From assembly GCF_002159845.1 (NCBI RefSeq), contig NZ_NFJK01000013.1, positions 30,824 to 94,823 of the forward strand: 64,000 nt of DNA, written 5' to 3'. Source of the DNA: Anaeromassilibacillus sp. An250 (GTDB lineage: Bacteria > Bacillota > Clostridia > Oscillospirales > Acutalibacteraceae). Below, in pieces: positions 26,301-39,460 of this stretch. Each line of letters begins with the position of its first letter. Position 1 is the first letter of the stretch. Made by a program: the position numbers and the translations under genes. The notes below the pieces were generated by a model. The model made no database searches. It was not told the DNA's origin and saw only the letters and a program-made list of their open reading frames with translations.

Positions 26301-29300
26301 TGTGCGCGTGTATGTCAACTGCCCGGCTTCCAACATCTGGCCCTGCATTTTGGAGGTCAAGGGCGTGGGCGAGAGCCTCAACACCAACGTGGCGCTCGGC
26401 AAGGACGCGACCGCCAGCCGGGAGGGTTCCGGCCATCCGGCTTCGGACGCGGTGGACGGCGACCCGAGCACCTATTGGACCAACGCGGCGATGGGCGCGG
26501 CCAACTGGCAGGTGGACCTCGGCGGCGATTACCAGATCAACCAGGTGGACGTGGACTTTGTCTGGGGCGACGGTTCCCTGATGCACAACTTCACCCTGCA
26601 AAGCTCCATGGACGGCAACAGCTGGACCGATGTGGCAACCTACAGCGGCCCGGATAAGACCGCTTCCCTCCAGGTGGATACGCTTGCCCGTTACCTGCGC
26701 GTATACAATCTGTATGCGGGCGACGGCACAAGGGATTGGACGGAAATCGCAGAATTCTGCGCCTACGGCTCCGAGGCGGCGGAAGAGACGCGCCTGGATT
26801 ACGGCGCCCCGTCCTATGCGAGCTCCAGCGCGGCGGACAGCGACCCGTCCTATGGCAACGACGGCGACCCGGCCAAGTATTGGGTCCCGGCGCCGGACGA
26901 TGCATCCCCGTGGTGGTACTATGACGCAGGCGGCCTGTACGATATGAGCAATGTGCAGCTTACCTGGAACAGCGAGCAATCCCACCGCTATACCATCGAC
27001 CTCTCCGTGGATGGGGAGACCTGGACCACCGTCGCCGACCATATGGACGGCAGCGAAGCGTTGACCCTGACGAACGACGACATCTCCGGCTTGGCGCGCT
27101 ATGTGCGCATTTCGCTCCCGGCGGGCAGCACCGAAGGGTTCTGGATCAACTCCACCGGCCGCGAGGCCTCCGCAAGGCTGGTCACAGGCGTGGAAACGCT
27201 GGACAGCGTGGAAGCGTATGTGGGCACGGCGTTTGAGGACCTGGACCTGCCGGACGAAATCAGCGCCACCCTGGAGGGCGACCTCTCGACCAAGCTCCCG
27301 GTGGTCTGGGATGAGGACAGCTACCGCGCGGATACCGCGGAAGAGCAGACCATCACCGGCACCCTGACGATGATCCCGGGCGTCAAGAACAGCGACGGCG
27401 TGAAGGCTTCCATCGTCGTGGACGTCCAGGAGATCCCGGAGCAGACCGTTTCCATGGCCCTGACAGCGCCGGAAACCGTGGCCCCGGGCAGCACCTTTAC
27501 CGTAACCCATTCCTTCAGCGGCCTCGGCGAGCTGATGGATCCCCTCTATATCGTCCAGATGGACCTCACCTATCCGGAGGGCCTGACCTGCGAGTCGGTC
27601 GTCCCGAACGACGGCATCGACGGGAACCTGACGGTCGGCATCCACAACGACGAACAGAAAGTGACGATCCTTTACGATAGCAATACCTTTGACGGCCTGC
27701 CCACGGACGCGAGCGGCCTGTTTACCGCCACGTTTGCGGTGGACGAAGCGATGGCGGAAGGCGATTACACCATCGGAATGGGCAATGTGATCGCCCTGAC
27801 GGTGGACGGCAACGACGTCGGCAGCGCGCTGCAGAATGCGGCCGTGCAGGTTGGGCAGACCGCGCCGGAGACGGCGGACCTGACCGTGACCTTTAACGGC
27901 AAGGATGCAAAGCTGTGGATCGACGGGGAAGAGCAGACCATTGCCAACCTCCTCGGCACCTACAAGCAGGCGGACGTTGCAAACGGCGAAGCGCTCACGT
28001 TTGACTTCACGCCGGCGGTGGACGGCAGAATCTTCCGCGCGGTGACGGTGAACGGCGGCGAGCCGGAACTCATCGGCGAGGATTCCTATACGTACACCGG
28101 GACGATGGACACCCTGAACCCGACGCTTAGCTTTGCGTTTGAGACGGTGAGCAAGACCACCCTGCAGGCTGTGATCGACTACGCGCAGGCGCGCATCGAC
28201 GCGGGCGACGTGGACAACCTGGTCCCGGCCGTGCAGGAGAAGTTCCAGAAGGCGTTCGACGCGGCGGTCGAGGTCAACGACGACCCGGCGGCCACCCAGG
28301 ACGAGATCAACGAGGCGTGGAGCAACCTGCTGGACGCCCTGCATTATCTGGACTTCACCGTGGGCGACAAGACAAAGCTCGAAGAGCTGGTTGCCATTGC
28401 GGAGACGCTGGACGAGGCCGACTATACAGCGGCGAGCTGGGAGGCATTCCAGGATGCGCTCGCAGCGGCACAGGAGACCGTAGAAGATGAAAACGCCGTC
28501 CAGAACGACATCGACAGCGCATACGATGCGCTCTACGACGCGATGATGGACCTGGCCGGCACGGCGGACCGCACGACGCTGGACATGGTCATCGCAGAGG
28601 CGGAGGCCATCCGCGCCGGCCTGGACAGCTACCTGGAAGAGGGCAAGCAGGAATTCCTGGATGCCCTGGAAGCAGCCAAGGCGATCGGCAACGACGCAAC
28701 CCAGGCCGAAGTTGACGCAGCGGCCGAGGCGCTCAACCGGGCGATGGCGGACCTGCGCAAAGCGCCGGACCGCGAAGAGCTGGAAGCGCTTCTCAGCCGC
28801 ATGGAATCCAAGGACCTGAGCAGCTATACCGCATCCAGCGCAGCGGCGTTTACCGCGGCGAAGAACAACCTGGCCGCGGTGCTGGCGAAGTCCGACGCAA
28901 CGCCGGAAGAGCTGGCGGCGGCGCAGGATACCGCGCTGCAGGCGGAAAAGAACCTCAAGAAAAAGACCCAGAACAGCAGCTCGCAGGGTTCCTCCTCCAG
29001 CAGCTCCAACAGCGGCAACGCCTATGGCGCGGCTGGAACGGCAACGGTGAACCCGGTGGTCAATGCGGCGCAGTCCGTTGTAGAACAGACTTCGGTCCGC
29101 AGCGATACGACGCTCCCGTTCACCCTGACCAGAGGCAGCGCGTACTGCTTCAAGATGACGGTGCTCAACGGCAGCAATGTGATGCCGAGCTTCACCGTGG
29201 GCAATGGCAGCGTGCTCAAGACGCAGTTTGTGGCGAGATCCGGAAATGACTACTACTTCCGCGTCTATGCAACCGGCAAGCCGGGCGAGAGCACGGGCGT

Positions 29301-29358
29301 TTATACGACCCTGCCCGGCCAGAACCCGGTCCGCCATTGCGTTGTGACCATCGGCTAA
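23347..29358 (+). CDS. Secreted GH2 glycoside hydrolase with discoidin, cohesin and FIVAR modules
   Basis: A 2003-residue secreted enzyme with a signal peptide (1-33). Modules in order: GH2 sugar-binding (about 45-215), immunoglobulin-like (about 220-330), TIM barrel (about 335-620) with acid/base Glu450 in WEPSLNES and nucleophile Glu515 in VSEYGD, DUF4982/Ig-like modules (about 620-850), three discoidin (F5/8-C) modules (about 868-1010, 1012-1143, 1150-1278), a group-4 bacterial Ig (1283-1365), a cohesin (about 1367-1502), four FIVAR-type helical repeats (about 1600-1873), a Ser-rich linker and a C-terminal domain. The likely activity is exo-acting on beta-galactosides or related glycans, such as mucin or plant glycans. 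AAGGAG precedes the ATG. The next gene encodes a dockerin enzyme. No sortase motif or SLH domain is seen, so how it is held on the cell is unclear. Confidence 0.9.
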   Translation: MKTAWQKWTACLLATLMVLGSVFAGPGVAAWAAGPDDGNAAALPSSAAEPGRETINFNNDWLYYKGDITGAEAVDFEDSEWLYVNLPHSTIHYTPDNYYQKDLGVFWYRKHFTVPEEMQGKKLYITFEAAMQAAEVWLNGEKVGSHQGGYTAFVIDLTDFVSYGEENVIAVRIDTRPNTAFNPGKTNPDFQYFGGLYRNVYLTAMDTLHVSDAVYENEAAGGGLFLTAPSVTKESATVKAQTDVKNEGAQAEDTTVRTEIVDEDGSVVATKEDTASIEAGERYAFTQELVVETPRLWSVNTPELYTVRTTVLTGDTVRDSLETTYGIRKVEWKRDGCYINDEFVELNGVNLHSETGMLGNAQSNDAIFEEVRRLKEWGFDFIRMSHYPHAPAFYAACDKYGVAVIDCLSGWQQFVNTDSFKNATYQEVRDMFHMNRNYCSIVAWEPSLNESSYNQAWAQEVQRISHEEYPTDGDSRIYTGGWRYWNVFDMGVGTPQANVIGDAATYSDKPVIVSEYGDWNYGGYTSTTRVTREPAHTKFNGGDEGMLIQCDNLQESMALNRSQEWGGAYAYWQYADYAGFDTTDLTYCGVVDIYRIPKFSAYFVQSQRDADIDLSEYGIDSGPMVFVANTWASDSPDQVRVFSNCDEVELFVNGESIGRQTPDTQMWGPHGDGSPNNYPAEGAGKYISTENLKHPPFTFDLSAYTPGEGTITAVGYIDGQQVAEYVRRAPEEAAQLTLEAENDEPLKLDGSTAKLVWVDVRDANGTVVNTADNAITFSVDGPGIVVGDKTEADEGQATKTITALGGQMGVWVRSKRGSGDITLTATSNGLTTATLTIPTETVEGLPEVPEGGDADEADYVAPEQPATDNLFLNKPASASSENTSSQLGVEAAERANDGDETTKWCARVTDTSDSSVGPHWWQVDMGDTYNLESVEILFEMNTNYKYQIAVSDSPDMTQADVVVDRSSNAESVQRVTENIDRECRYVRVYVNCPASNIWPCILEVKGVGESLNTNVALGKDATASREGSGHPASDAVDGDPSTYWTNAAMGAANWQVDLGGDYQINQVDVDFVWGDGSLMHNFTLQSSMDGNSWTDVATYSGPDKTASLQVDTLARYLRVYNLYAGDGTRDWTEIAEFCAYGSEAAEETRLDYGAPSYASSSAADSDPSYGNDGDPAKYWVPAPDDASPWWYYDAGGLYDMSNVQLTWNSEQSHRYTIDLSVDGETWTTVADHMDGSEALTLTNDDISGLARYVRISLPAGSTEGFWINSTGREASARLVTGVETLDSVEAYVGTAFEDLDLPDEISATLEGDLSTKLPVVWDEDSYRADTAEEQTITGTLTMIPGVKNSDGVKASIVVDVQEIPEQTVSMALTAPETVAPGSTFTVTHSFSGLGELMDPLYIVQMDLTYPEGLTCESVVPNDGIDGNLTVGIHNDEQKVTILYDSNTFDGLPTDASGLFTATFAVDEAMAEGDYTIGMGNVIALTVDGNDVGSALQNAAVQVGQTAPETADLTVTFNGKDAKLWIDGEEQTIANLLGTYKQADVANGEALTFDFTPAVDGRIFRAVTVNGGEPELIGEDSYTYTGTMDTLNPTLSFAFETVSKTTLQAVIDYAQARIDAGDVDNLVPAVQEKFQKAFDAAVEVNDDPAATQDEINEAWSNLLDALHYLDFTVGDKTKLEELVAIAETLDEADYTAASWEAFQDALAAAQETVEDENAVQNDIDSAYDALYDAMMDLAGTADRTTLDMVIAEAEAIRAGLDSYLEEGKQEFLDALEAAKAIGNDATQAEVDAAAEALNRAMADLRKAPDREELEALLSRMESKDLSSYTASSAAAFTAAKNNLAAVLAKSDATPEELAAAQDTALQAEKNLKKKTQNSSSQGSSSSSSNSGNAYGAAGTATVNPVVNAAQSVVEQTSVRSDTTLPFTLTRGSAYCFKMTVLNGSNVMPSFTVGNGSVLKTQFVARSGNDYYFRVYATGKPGESTGVYTTLPGQNPVRHCVVTIG

Positions 29359-29365
29359 ATGCAGA

Positions 29366-29440
29366 ATCCTGCAATCCCCTCGGATGGGAAGGCCCTTGCG
29401 CGGGAGATGGAATGGCATCTCCTGCGCGGGGATTGCGGAT
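29366..29440 (+). other. Intercistronic hairpin between the two GH2 genes
   Basis: Nested inverted repeats: GCAATCCCC (29371-29379) pairs with GGGGATTGC (29428-29436), and inside it a second stem built on GCGGGAGATG pairs around 29398-29426. No U-tract follows, so it may act as a weak terminator, processing site or message-stability element between the GH2 genes. Confidence 0.6.
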
Positions 29441-29502
29441 TTGCTTTCCCGGGGACGCCCGTCCCGCGAAAGGGGCGGGGCGGTTCCGGAACGGTGGAGT
29501 GA

Positions 29503-34368
<4,866 letters not shown>

Positions 34369-34724
34369 TTGGCACGGATTTTTTGCAGCAGAACCTCCCC
34401 CGGCGGCCTTTTTACAAGGCCGCTTGCGGGGGCCCGCGCTGGGGGATAAAGCGCGGTAACCCTGGAAAAACAGGCAATCAAAACGGCCCCTTGTTGTAGT
34501 TGCTTCTACAACAAGGGGCCGTTTTCCTGTGTACATACAAAAGGAACTATGGGCCGTGCGGGAGCGCTCTGCCAGAGGCAGAGCCCAAAGGGGCGGCTTG
34601 CTCCGCGTGCTTTGAAATCCTCTCGCAAAAAGCACATCAAAGGGCCCGCTAGGAAAGACGCCCGGCTTCCCGTGCGGGAGAAGAGGCTGCACCCAGGCGC
34701 GAAAACCGCCCCGCCGTGGGAGGG
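34369..34724. other. Intergenic region after the GH2 operon
   Basis: Apart from the terminator at 34480-34525 I see no gene or regulatory element. The open frames on either strand lack ribosome sites and overlap the P-II-like gene antisense. Confidence 0.55.
34480..34525. terminator. Terminator of the GH2 operon
   Basis: A perfect 20-bp stem (34480-34499 with 34506-34525), 6-base loop, with T-rich ends in both directions. It probably stops both the GH2 transcript and the convergent P-II-like transcript. Confidence 0.92.
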
Positions 34725-35432
34725 TTATCCTTCCTCCAACCCCATCACATCGTCCACCGGGAGGGAGAGGACCACGCCGTGCGCCTCGGTCCTGAGGCCG
34801 CAGGCTTGGCTGATCGCAGACATGATTTCGCCTTTTTTGTCCCGCGGGACGACAATCATCACAAAGTCCTGTTCCTCCTGGATGGGGATTCCGAAGTGCT
34901 GGCTGGCACGCTCTGAGTTCCGCCGGCGGCCCTTCACAACCGTGCCGCCCCGCGCCCCGGCGCTCCTGGCTGCGTCGATCACGTCGTCGCTGCACCCGCT
35001 CTCCACAGATACCCAAATCAAAGAAAATTCCGACTTCTCTTTCATTTCTGCTTCGTCTCCTTTTTGTATGGCTTCCACCGCGCTGCGCGCCTCGTCGTTC
35101 AACATCTGTAACACATGGGTTTGAATCCCGCTGACTGGAACCGTGATGGCGATGCCGCCGCCCTTATGTGCAAAGGAGCCGTGCTGGTGCAAAGACGCCA
35201 AAAGCGGTTGGACCAGGAATTTGGGGACAAACGCTGTGGTGATGATCCGCGTCGTGCCCCCCAGCCCAAAGAGATCCAGAATCTCCGATGGGGCGGTCCC
35301 CTGCCCGCGGGCTTGGAAAAAGATCGGGATATGCATGCTTTGCAAGACCTCTTCCAATCGTTTTTCCTCTTCTTCCCGCGTGATTGTAATGAGCATCCGA
35401 AAAAGAATCCGAAGTTTCTCCTGTTCCGGCAT
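34725..35432 (-). CDS. P-II-like signalling protein, two-domain
   Basis: A protein of 235 residues with two ferredoxin-like P-II-type halves (about 8-100 and about 135-225). GGTTRIITTAFVP in the first and GARGGTVVKGRRRNSE in the second resemble the T-loop regions of P-II relatives; VEAIQKGD links them. The canonical uridylylated Tyr is not evident, so a divergent sensor that binds a nucleotide or other small ligand is likely. It begins two bases after the stop of the DUF1538 membrane protein, with its ribosome site inside that gene, so it probably regulates that transporter. Confidence 0.8.
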   Translation of the reverse strand: MPEQEKLRILFRMLITITREEEEKRLEEVLQSMHIPIFFQARGQGTAPSEILDLFGLGGTTRIITTAFVPKFLVQPLLASLHQHGSFAHKGGGIAITVPVSGIQTHVLQMLNDEARSAVEAIQKGDEAEMKEKSEFSLIWVSVESGCSDDVIDAARSAGARGGTVVKGRRRNSERASQHFGIPIQEEQDFVMIVVPRDKKGEIMSAISQACGLRTEAHGVVLSLPVDDVMGLEEG

Positions 35433-35434
35433 AC

Positions 35435-36946
35435 TTATTCCTCCTCCAGTTCAATGACGATATCATCCGACAGCTGCGCGGAAGGCTGCGGGACGGTTTT
35501 GGATTTGTGGGCATAGACAAGCCCCATAATTTGAATGGCGATCAACGGGGCCAGGGCCACCAAAGCGACAATCCCAAAGGCATCCGATACGACGTTGCCG
35601 CCGATGGCGGTGCAAGCCCCCATGGCCAGGGGCAGTAGGAAGGTGGACGTCATGGGCCCGCTGGCCACGCCGCCGGAGTCAAAGGCGATGCCGATAAAGA
35701 CCGGCGGGACAAACCGGCAGAGGACCAGCGCCAGGATATACCCGGGAATGAGGACCCAATAGATGCTGATGCCCGTCAGGACGCGGACCATGGCCAACGC
35801 AACCGCGCAGGCCACGCCGATGGAAAGGGCGGCATTCATCATCCCGCGGGAGACGGTCCCGCCGGTGAGGTCTTCCACCTGCTCGTTGAGCACCTGGACG
35901 GCGGGTTCCGCTTTAACAATATAATACCCGATCAGGATGCCGATGGGGATCAAAAGCCACTTGAGGTTCCCCTCGCCCAGGCCACTCCCCAGCAGGCTGC
36001 CCACGGGCGCAAAGCCGACGTTCACGCCGGTCAAAAACAGGACCAGGCCCAGGTAGGTGTACAGAAAGCCCACGCTCATGCGGAACACTTGCCGTTTGTG
36101 GTAATGGCGGGAGAAAAGTTGAAACAGGATAAAGACCCCCGCCACCGGCAAAATACTGATGAGGACCTCTTTGGCATACTGGGGGATAGCCAAGAGAAAT
36201 TGCATGGCCACGTCGTGGGTGGTATGCACCGGCGTGATCTTCACCGCCTCATAGACCGCGTCCGTCGGGTGGTAGAAGATGCCCAGCAGCAGGACCATGA
36301 GGATGGGGCCGATGCTGCACAGGGCGATAAAGCCGAAGCTGTCGTTGGCGCCGTCCTTGTCGCTGCGGGCGGCGGATAAGCCGACGCCGAGCGCCATGAT
36401 GAAGGGGACGGTCATCGGCCCGGTCGTGACGCCCCCGGCGTCAAACGCCACCGCGATAAACTCCGAGGGGGCGAAGAAGGACAATAGGAACAGCAGTACA
36501 TACAGGACCGTGAGCATTTTTGCAAGGCTGATTTTGAACAGGATGCGGAGGACCGCGATGGTGGTGAAGACGCCCACGCCGGTCGCCACGGTCCAGATCA
36601 GCACCTGGTTGGGGATCGAAGCCACCTGATTGGCCAGCACCTGCAAATCGGGCTCAGAGATGGTGATGATCGCGCCCATCGCAAAGCACACGGCGGCGAT
36701 CCACAGGATGCTCTTGCTCTTTACCAGCCTGCCGCCGACGCCCTGGCCGAGCGGCGTCATTGCGATTTCCGCGCCCAGCTGAAAAAAACCCATGCCGACG
36801 ATCAGGAGGACTGCTCCTGTGAGAAACAGCATGAGGGTTCCGACCTCCATGGGCACGATCGTAATACTCAAGAGCAACACGATGGCAGTGATCGGCAGCA
36901 CGCTCGCCAGGGACTCCTTGATTTTTTCTTTCAGTTTCTCATTCAT
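35435..36946 (-). CDS. DUF1538 membrane transporter (duplicated domain)
   Basis: A protein of 503 residues with about twelve hydrophobic segments arranged as two homologous DUF1538 halves. Each half repeats FIAVAFDAGGVTTGPMTVPFIMALG (first) or FIGIAFDSGGVASGPMTSTFLLPLA (second), the likely substrate-path motif. The family behaves as an integral membrane transporter of unknown substrate and is usually followed by a P-II-like gene, as here. The start ATG at 36946 is preceded by AAAGGAGG at a longer than usual spacing. Confidence 0.88.
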   Translation of the reverse strand: MNEKLKEKIKESLASVLPITAIVLLLSITIVPMEVGTLMLFLTGAVLLIVGMGFFQLGAEIAMTPLGQGVGGRLVKSKSILWIAAVCFAMGAIITISEPDLQVLANQVASIPNQVLIWTVATGVGVFTTIAVLRILFKISLAKMLTVLYVLLFLLSFFAPSEFIAVAFDAGGVTTGPMTVPFIMALGVGLSAARSDKDGANDSFGFIALCSIGPILMVLLLGIFYHPTDAVYEAVKITPVHTTHDVAMQFLLAIPQYAKEVLISILPVAGVFILFQLFSRHYHKRQVFRMSVGFLYTYLGLVLFLTGVNVGFAPVGSLLGSGLGEGNLKWLLIPIGILIGYYIVKAEPAVQVLNEQVEDLTGGTVSRGMMNAALSIGVACAVALAMVRVLTGISIYWVLIPGYILALVLCRFVPPVFIGIAFDSGGVASGPMTSTFLLPLAMGACTAIGGNVVSDAFGIVALVALAPLIAIQIMGLVYAHKSKTVPQPSAQLSDDIVIELEEE

Positions 36947-37037
36947 TTTGCGTAAGCAGACCTCCTTTGTTCGATGATTGACGCATTCGGTTGTTTCCCG
37001 GGGGAGCGGAACACAACCCCGGGACGCAGCGCAGCCC

Positions 37038-37463
37038 TCAGTGGGATTCCATATAGTTGCGCAGGATCTTTGTTTTAATCCGCAGATAGGCTTCGGCGTC
37101 CTCCGGCCCGAGCAGCTCCAGCGTTTTGGCGACCGAATCCACCACTTCGGCGCGCTTTTTCTGGATCATCTGCACGCCCGCGTCCGTCAAACAGACCAGG
37201 ATTTTCCGGCTGTCCTCCGGGTCCACATTCCGTGTGACCAGCCCCTGCTCCTCCATGTGGTTCAAAAGGGCGGCGATGCGTGCGGTGCTGACCACCAGGC
37301 CCTTGCTCAGATCCTTGGGATGCACCAGCCCGGCATGCACCATCAGATAGTTCAGGACAAACCATTCCCCTTTGGACAAGCTGGACAGCTCCCGGCAGGC
37401 AGGGACCTGCAACAGTTGCCCTTGTAATGCAATCCACTCGTTTGCGAGGGACTTGTAATCCAT
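37038..37463 (-). CDS. MarR-family transcriptional regulator
   Basis: A protein of 141 residues with the MarR winged helix: LSSLSKGEWFVLNYLMVHAGLVHPKDLSKGLVVSTARIAALLNHMEEQGLVTRNVDPEDSRKILVCLTDAG, flanked by dimerisation helices. The ATG at 37463 has GGGGTGAG upstream; a GTG three codons earlier is an alternative. It heads an operon with the DUF1538 transporter and the P-II-like gene, and a perfect 17-bp inverted repeat lies just upstream, so it probably represses this operon in response to a ligand. Confidence 0.9.
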   Translation of the reverse strand: MDYKSLANEWIALQGQLLQVPACRELSSLSKGEWFVLNYLMVHAGLVHPKDLSKGLVVSTARIAALLNHMEEQGLVTRNVDPEDSRKILVCLTDAGVQMIQKKRAEVVDSVAKTLELLGPEDAEAYLRIKTKILRNYMESH

Positions 37464-37473
37464 TCTGCTCACC

Positions 37474-37510
37474 CCGGTAAAATAACTAATGATATTAGTT
37501 ATTTTACCGG
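37474..37510. promoter_or_regulatory. Perfect 37-bp inverted repeat, probable MarR operator
   Basis: CCGGTAAAATAACTAAT (37474-37490) and its exact complement (37494-37510) are separated by three bases, directly upstream of the marR-type gene. The length, symmetry and position are those of an autoregulatory MarR site. Confidence 0.85.
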
Positions 37511-37700
37511 AATCCCTTTAGAATCTTATGAACAGGATGTAAACTTTTTGCCAGGAATTTTTGGCAGGCGGCACGTGGGGAGAACTTTATTCAGGCGGAC
37601 TTTGCATATGCGCGCTCTATGGCTTGGGCAGCCGCTTAGGGGAAACGGCCCCGTGTTTTTCCGCCGCCCAGAAAAATTTTTGTCCGGGGCCATTTCCCTC

Positions 37701-37731
37701 TTGACATGGAGTCCACTCCAGATGGTAAACT
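37701..37731 (+). promoter_or_regulatory. MerR-type promoter of the lar-nickel operon
   Basis: TTGACA (37701-37706), a 19-base spacer, TAAACT (37726-37731). The over-long spacer contains the dyad TGGAGTccACTCCA (37707-37720), the layout of MerR-family-activated promoters in which the regulator untwists the spacer. The same dyad recurs at 45783-45796. Confidence 0.85.
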
Positions 37732-37737
37732 AGACAA

Positions 37738-37910
37738 GCTGGTTCCTGCGAAACCGCCCGGCAAGAAGCCGGGGAAACCGGCCGAAGCCGGATTTTGGGC
37801 CAGCGCAACCATTTGCCGCTTCTTTTTTGGGAAGGGGCATTGCACCATGCAACAACATCGATACCAGGAAGGTATCTGCTTTCAGGAGAAAGCGGGTGCC
37901 TTCTTTTTTT
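37738..37910 (+). promoter_or_regulatory. Structured 5' leader of the lar operon (possible riboswitch/attenuator)
   Basis: Two three-way junctions can be drawn. The first is closed by GCTGG (37738-37742) with CCAGC (37799-37803) and contains two GC hairpins, CCGGC-aagaa-GCCGG and CCGGC-cgaa-GCCGG. The second is closed by GCACC (37842-37846) with GGTGC (37895-37899) and holds hairpins GATACC/GGTATC (37860-37876) and GCTTTC/GAAAGC (37878-37893). It runs straight into CTTCTTTTTTT (37900-37910), as in an intrinsic terminator. CCGCTT at 37816-37821 can instead pair with AAGCGG in the second junction, giving a competing fold. I do not recognise it as a known riboswitch class. Confidence 0.6.
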
Positions 37911-37926
37911 ATCGAAAGGAGCTTTT

Positions 37927-38682
37927 ATGACGCTGGAACAATTTTTTCATGCGCATCCGCGGGCGGCCGTCGCCTTTTCCGGCGGGACGGACTCAGCGTT
38001 GCTGCTGTGGGCGGCCAAAACCTATGGGTGCGATGTGCATGCGTACTATATGAAGACCGCCTTCCAGCCGGCCTTTGAGCTGGCGGACGCCCGGCGGCTC
38101 GCCGGAGAGCTGGACATCCCCATGACGGTCATCGAGACGGACATCTTGGCCGTGCCCGGCGCGGCGGCCAACGGGCCGGACCGCTGCTACCACTGCAAGC
38201 GGCAGCTGTTTTCCGCGCTCTGGCAGCGCGCCCGCCGCGATGGGCACACGCTCTTGCTGGACGGCACCAACGCCTCGGACGACGAGGGGGACCGGCCCGG
38301 TATGCAGGCGCTGCGTGAATTGGAGGTCCGTTCCCCCCTGCGGGAGTGCGGCCTGACCAAGGACGAAGTGCGGCGCCTGTCCAGGGAGGCCGGGCTGTTT
38401 ACCTGGGAAAAACCCGCTTACGCGTGCCTGGCCACCCGCATCCCCACAGGGACCCGCATCACAGCGGGGGACCTGGCGCGGGTGGAGCGCGCGGAGGACG
38501 CCCTTTCCCGCCTGGGGTTTGCCGATTTCCGGGTGCGCCTGCGGGAGGACGGCGCGCGCATCCAGGTGACGGAGGCGCAGATGGCGCTGGCCCGGGCAAA
38601 ATGGGAGGAAATTTTGGAGCAACTCAAACCGGATTTTACGGACGTCCTGCTGGATCAAACGCCGCGGCAGGCGTCCCGATGA
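37927..38682 (+). CDS. larE: LarE, ATP-dependent sulfur insertase for the nickel-pincer cofactor
   Basis: A protein of 251 residues of the PP-loop ATP pyrophosphatase family. The P-loop SGGTDS is at residues 18-23. LarE adenylates the pyridinium biscarboxylate intermediate and inserts sulfur. Cysteines at 87 and 90 (RCYHC) and 167 (ACLATR) fit the three-cysteine, [4Fe-4S]-dependent form of the enzyme rather than the form that sacrifices a single Cys; that assignment is an inference from the cysteine pattern. AAAGGAG precedes the ATG. It is the first gene of the larE-larB-larC-nickel transporter operon. Confidence 0.93.
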   Translation: MTLEQFFHAHPRAAVAFSGGTDSALLLWAAKTYGCDVHAYYMKTAFQPAFELADARRLAGELDIPMTVIETDILAVPGAAANGPDRCYHCKRQLFSALWQRARRDGHTLLLDGTNASDDEGDRPGMQALRELEVRSPLRECGLTKDEVRRLSREAGLFTWEKPAYACLATRIPTGTRITAGDLARVERAEDALSRLGFADFRVRLREDGARIQVTEAQMALARAKWEEILEQLKPDFTDVLLDQTPRQASR

Positions 38683-38694
38683 GGAGGGAACCCG

Positions 38695-39456
38695 ATGGAC
38701 AATAAGCAGGAGATTCTCCGTCTGCTCCGCAGCGTGGCGGACGGGACGACGGCGCCGGAGGACGCGCTGTTGGAATTGAAGGAGTCGCCCTTTGAAGATT
38801 TGGGCTATGCAAAGGTGGATTTCCACCGGAGCGTCCGGCAGGGAGCCGCAGAGGTGATCTATGGGGCGGGCAAGACCCCGGAACAGATCGCGGGGATTGT
38901 TTCCGCGATGGGGGAGCGGGGCTGCCGCAACATCCTCATCACGCGGGTCTCCCAGGAGGCCGCGGACCGGGTGGCGGAGTCGGTCCCCCTGGAGTACCAT
39001 CCCCTTGCAAAGCTGGCCGTGGCCTTTCCCGCCGAACGGAAGCAGCGCGGCAACATCGTGGTGGCCACCGGCGGGACGAGCGACATGCCGGTGGCGGAGG
39101 AGGCCGCCCTCACCGCGGAAGCCATGGGGAACCAGGTCACCCGCCTTTATGATGTGGGCGTCGCCGGGCTGCACCGGCTGCTGTCCAATTTGGACGTGTT
39201 GATGCGCGCCCGCTGTGTGATCGCTGTGGCCGGGATGGAGGGCGCGCTGGCCTCGGTCGTCGGCGGGCTGGTGGACTGCCCCGTGATCGCCGTCCCCACC
39301 AGCGTGGGCTATGGGGCCAGCTTCGGCGGCCTATCCGCACTGCTGTCCATGCTCAACTCCTGCGCCTCCGGGTGCAGCGTGGTGAACATCGACAACGGCT
39401 TCGGGGCCGGGTATCTGGCGAGCCGGATCAATCAGATGGAAGGTTTGGAGGATTGA
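38695..39456 (+). CDS. larB: LarB, pyridinium-3,5-biscarboxylic acid mononucleotide synthase
   Basis: A 253-residue member of the PurE-like carboxylase family. LarB carboxylates nicotinic acid adenine dinucleotide and releases AMP, the first step of nickel-pincer nucleotide synthesis. The PurE-like core shows VVATGGTSDMPVAEEAALTAEAMGN and AVPTSVGYGASFGG, followed by LLSMLNSCASGCSVVNIDNGFGAGYLASRIN, which are characteristic of LarB. It has a GAGGGAAC ribosome site and sits 12 bases after larE. Confidence 0.95.
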   Translation: MDNKQEILRLLRSVADGTTAPEDALLELKESPFEDLGYAKVDFHRSVRQGAAEVIYGAGKTPEQIAGIVSAMGERGCRNILITRVSQEAADRVAESVPLEYHPLAKLAVAFPAERKQRGNIVVATGGTSDMPVAEEAALTAEAMGNQVTRLYDVGVAGLHRLLSNLDVLMRARCVIAVAGMEGALASVVGGLVDCPVIAVPTSVGYGASFGGLSALLSMLNSCASGCSVVNIDNGFGAGYLASRINQMEGLED

Positions 39457-39460
39457 GGAA

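Noticed and set aside
23323..29418. An open frame of about 2000 codons on the minus strand, fully antisense to the first GH2 gene
   Set aside because: It lacks a ribosome site, has Arg/Val/His-rich composition with no domain, and mirrors the strong GC bias of the sense gene, which removes stop codons from the antisense frame. The sense frame has a signal peptide and known domains.
37993..39174. A 393-codon minus-strand frame opposite larE and larB
   Set aside because: It is antisense to two well-identified genes and has no start signal or recognisable sequence.
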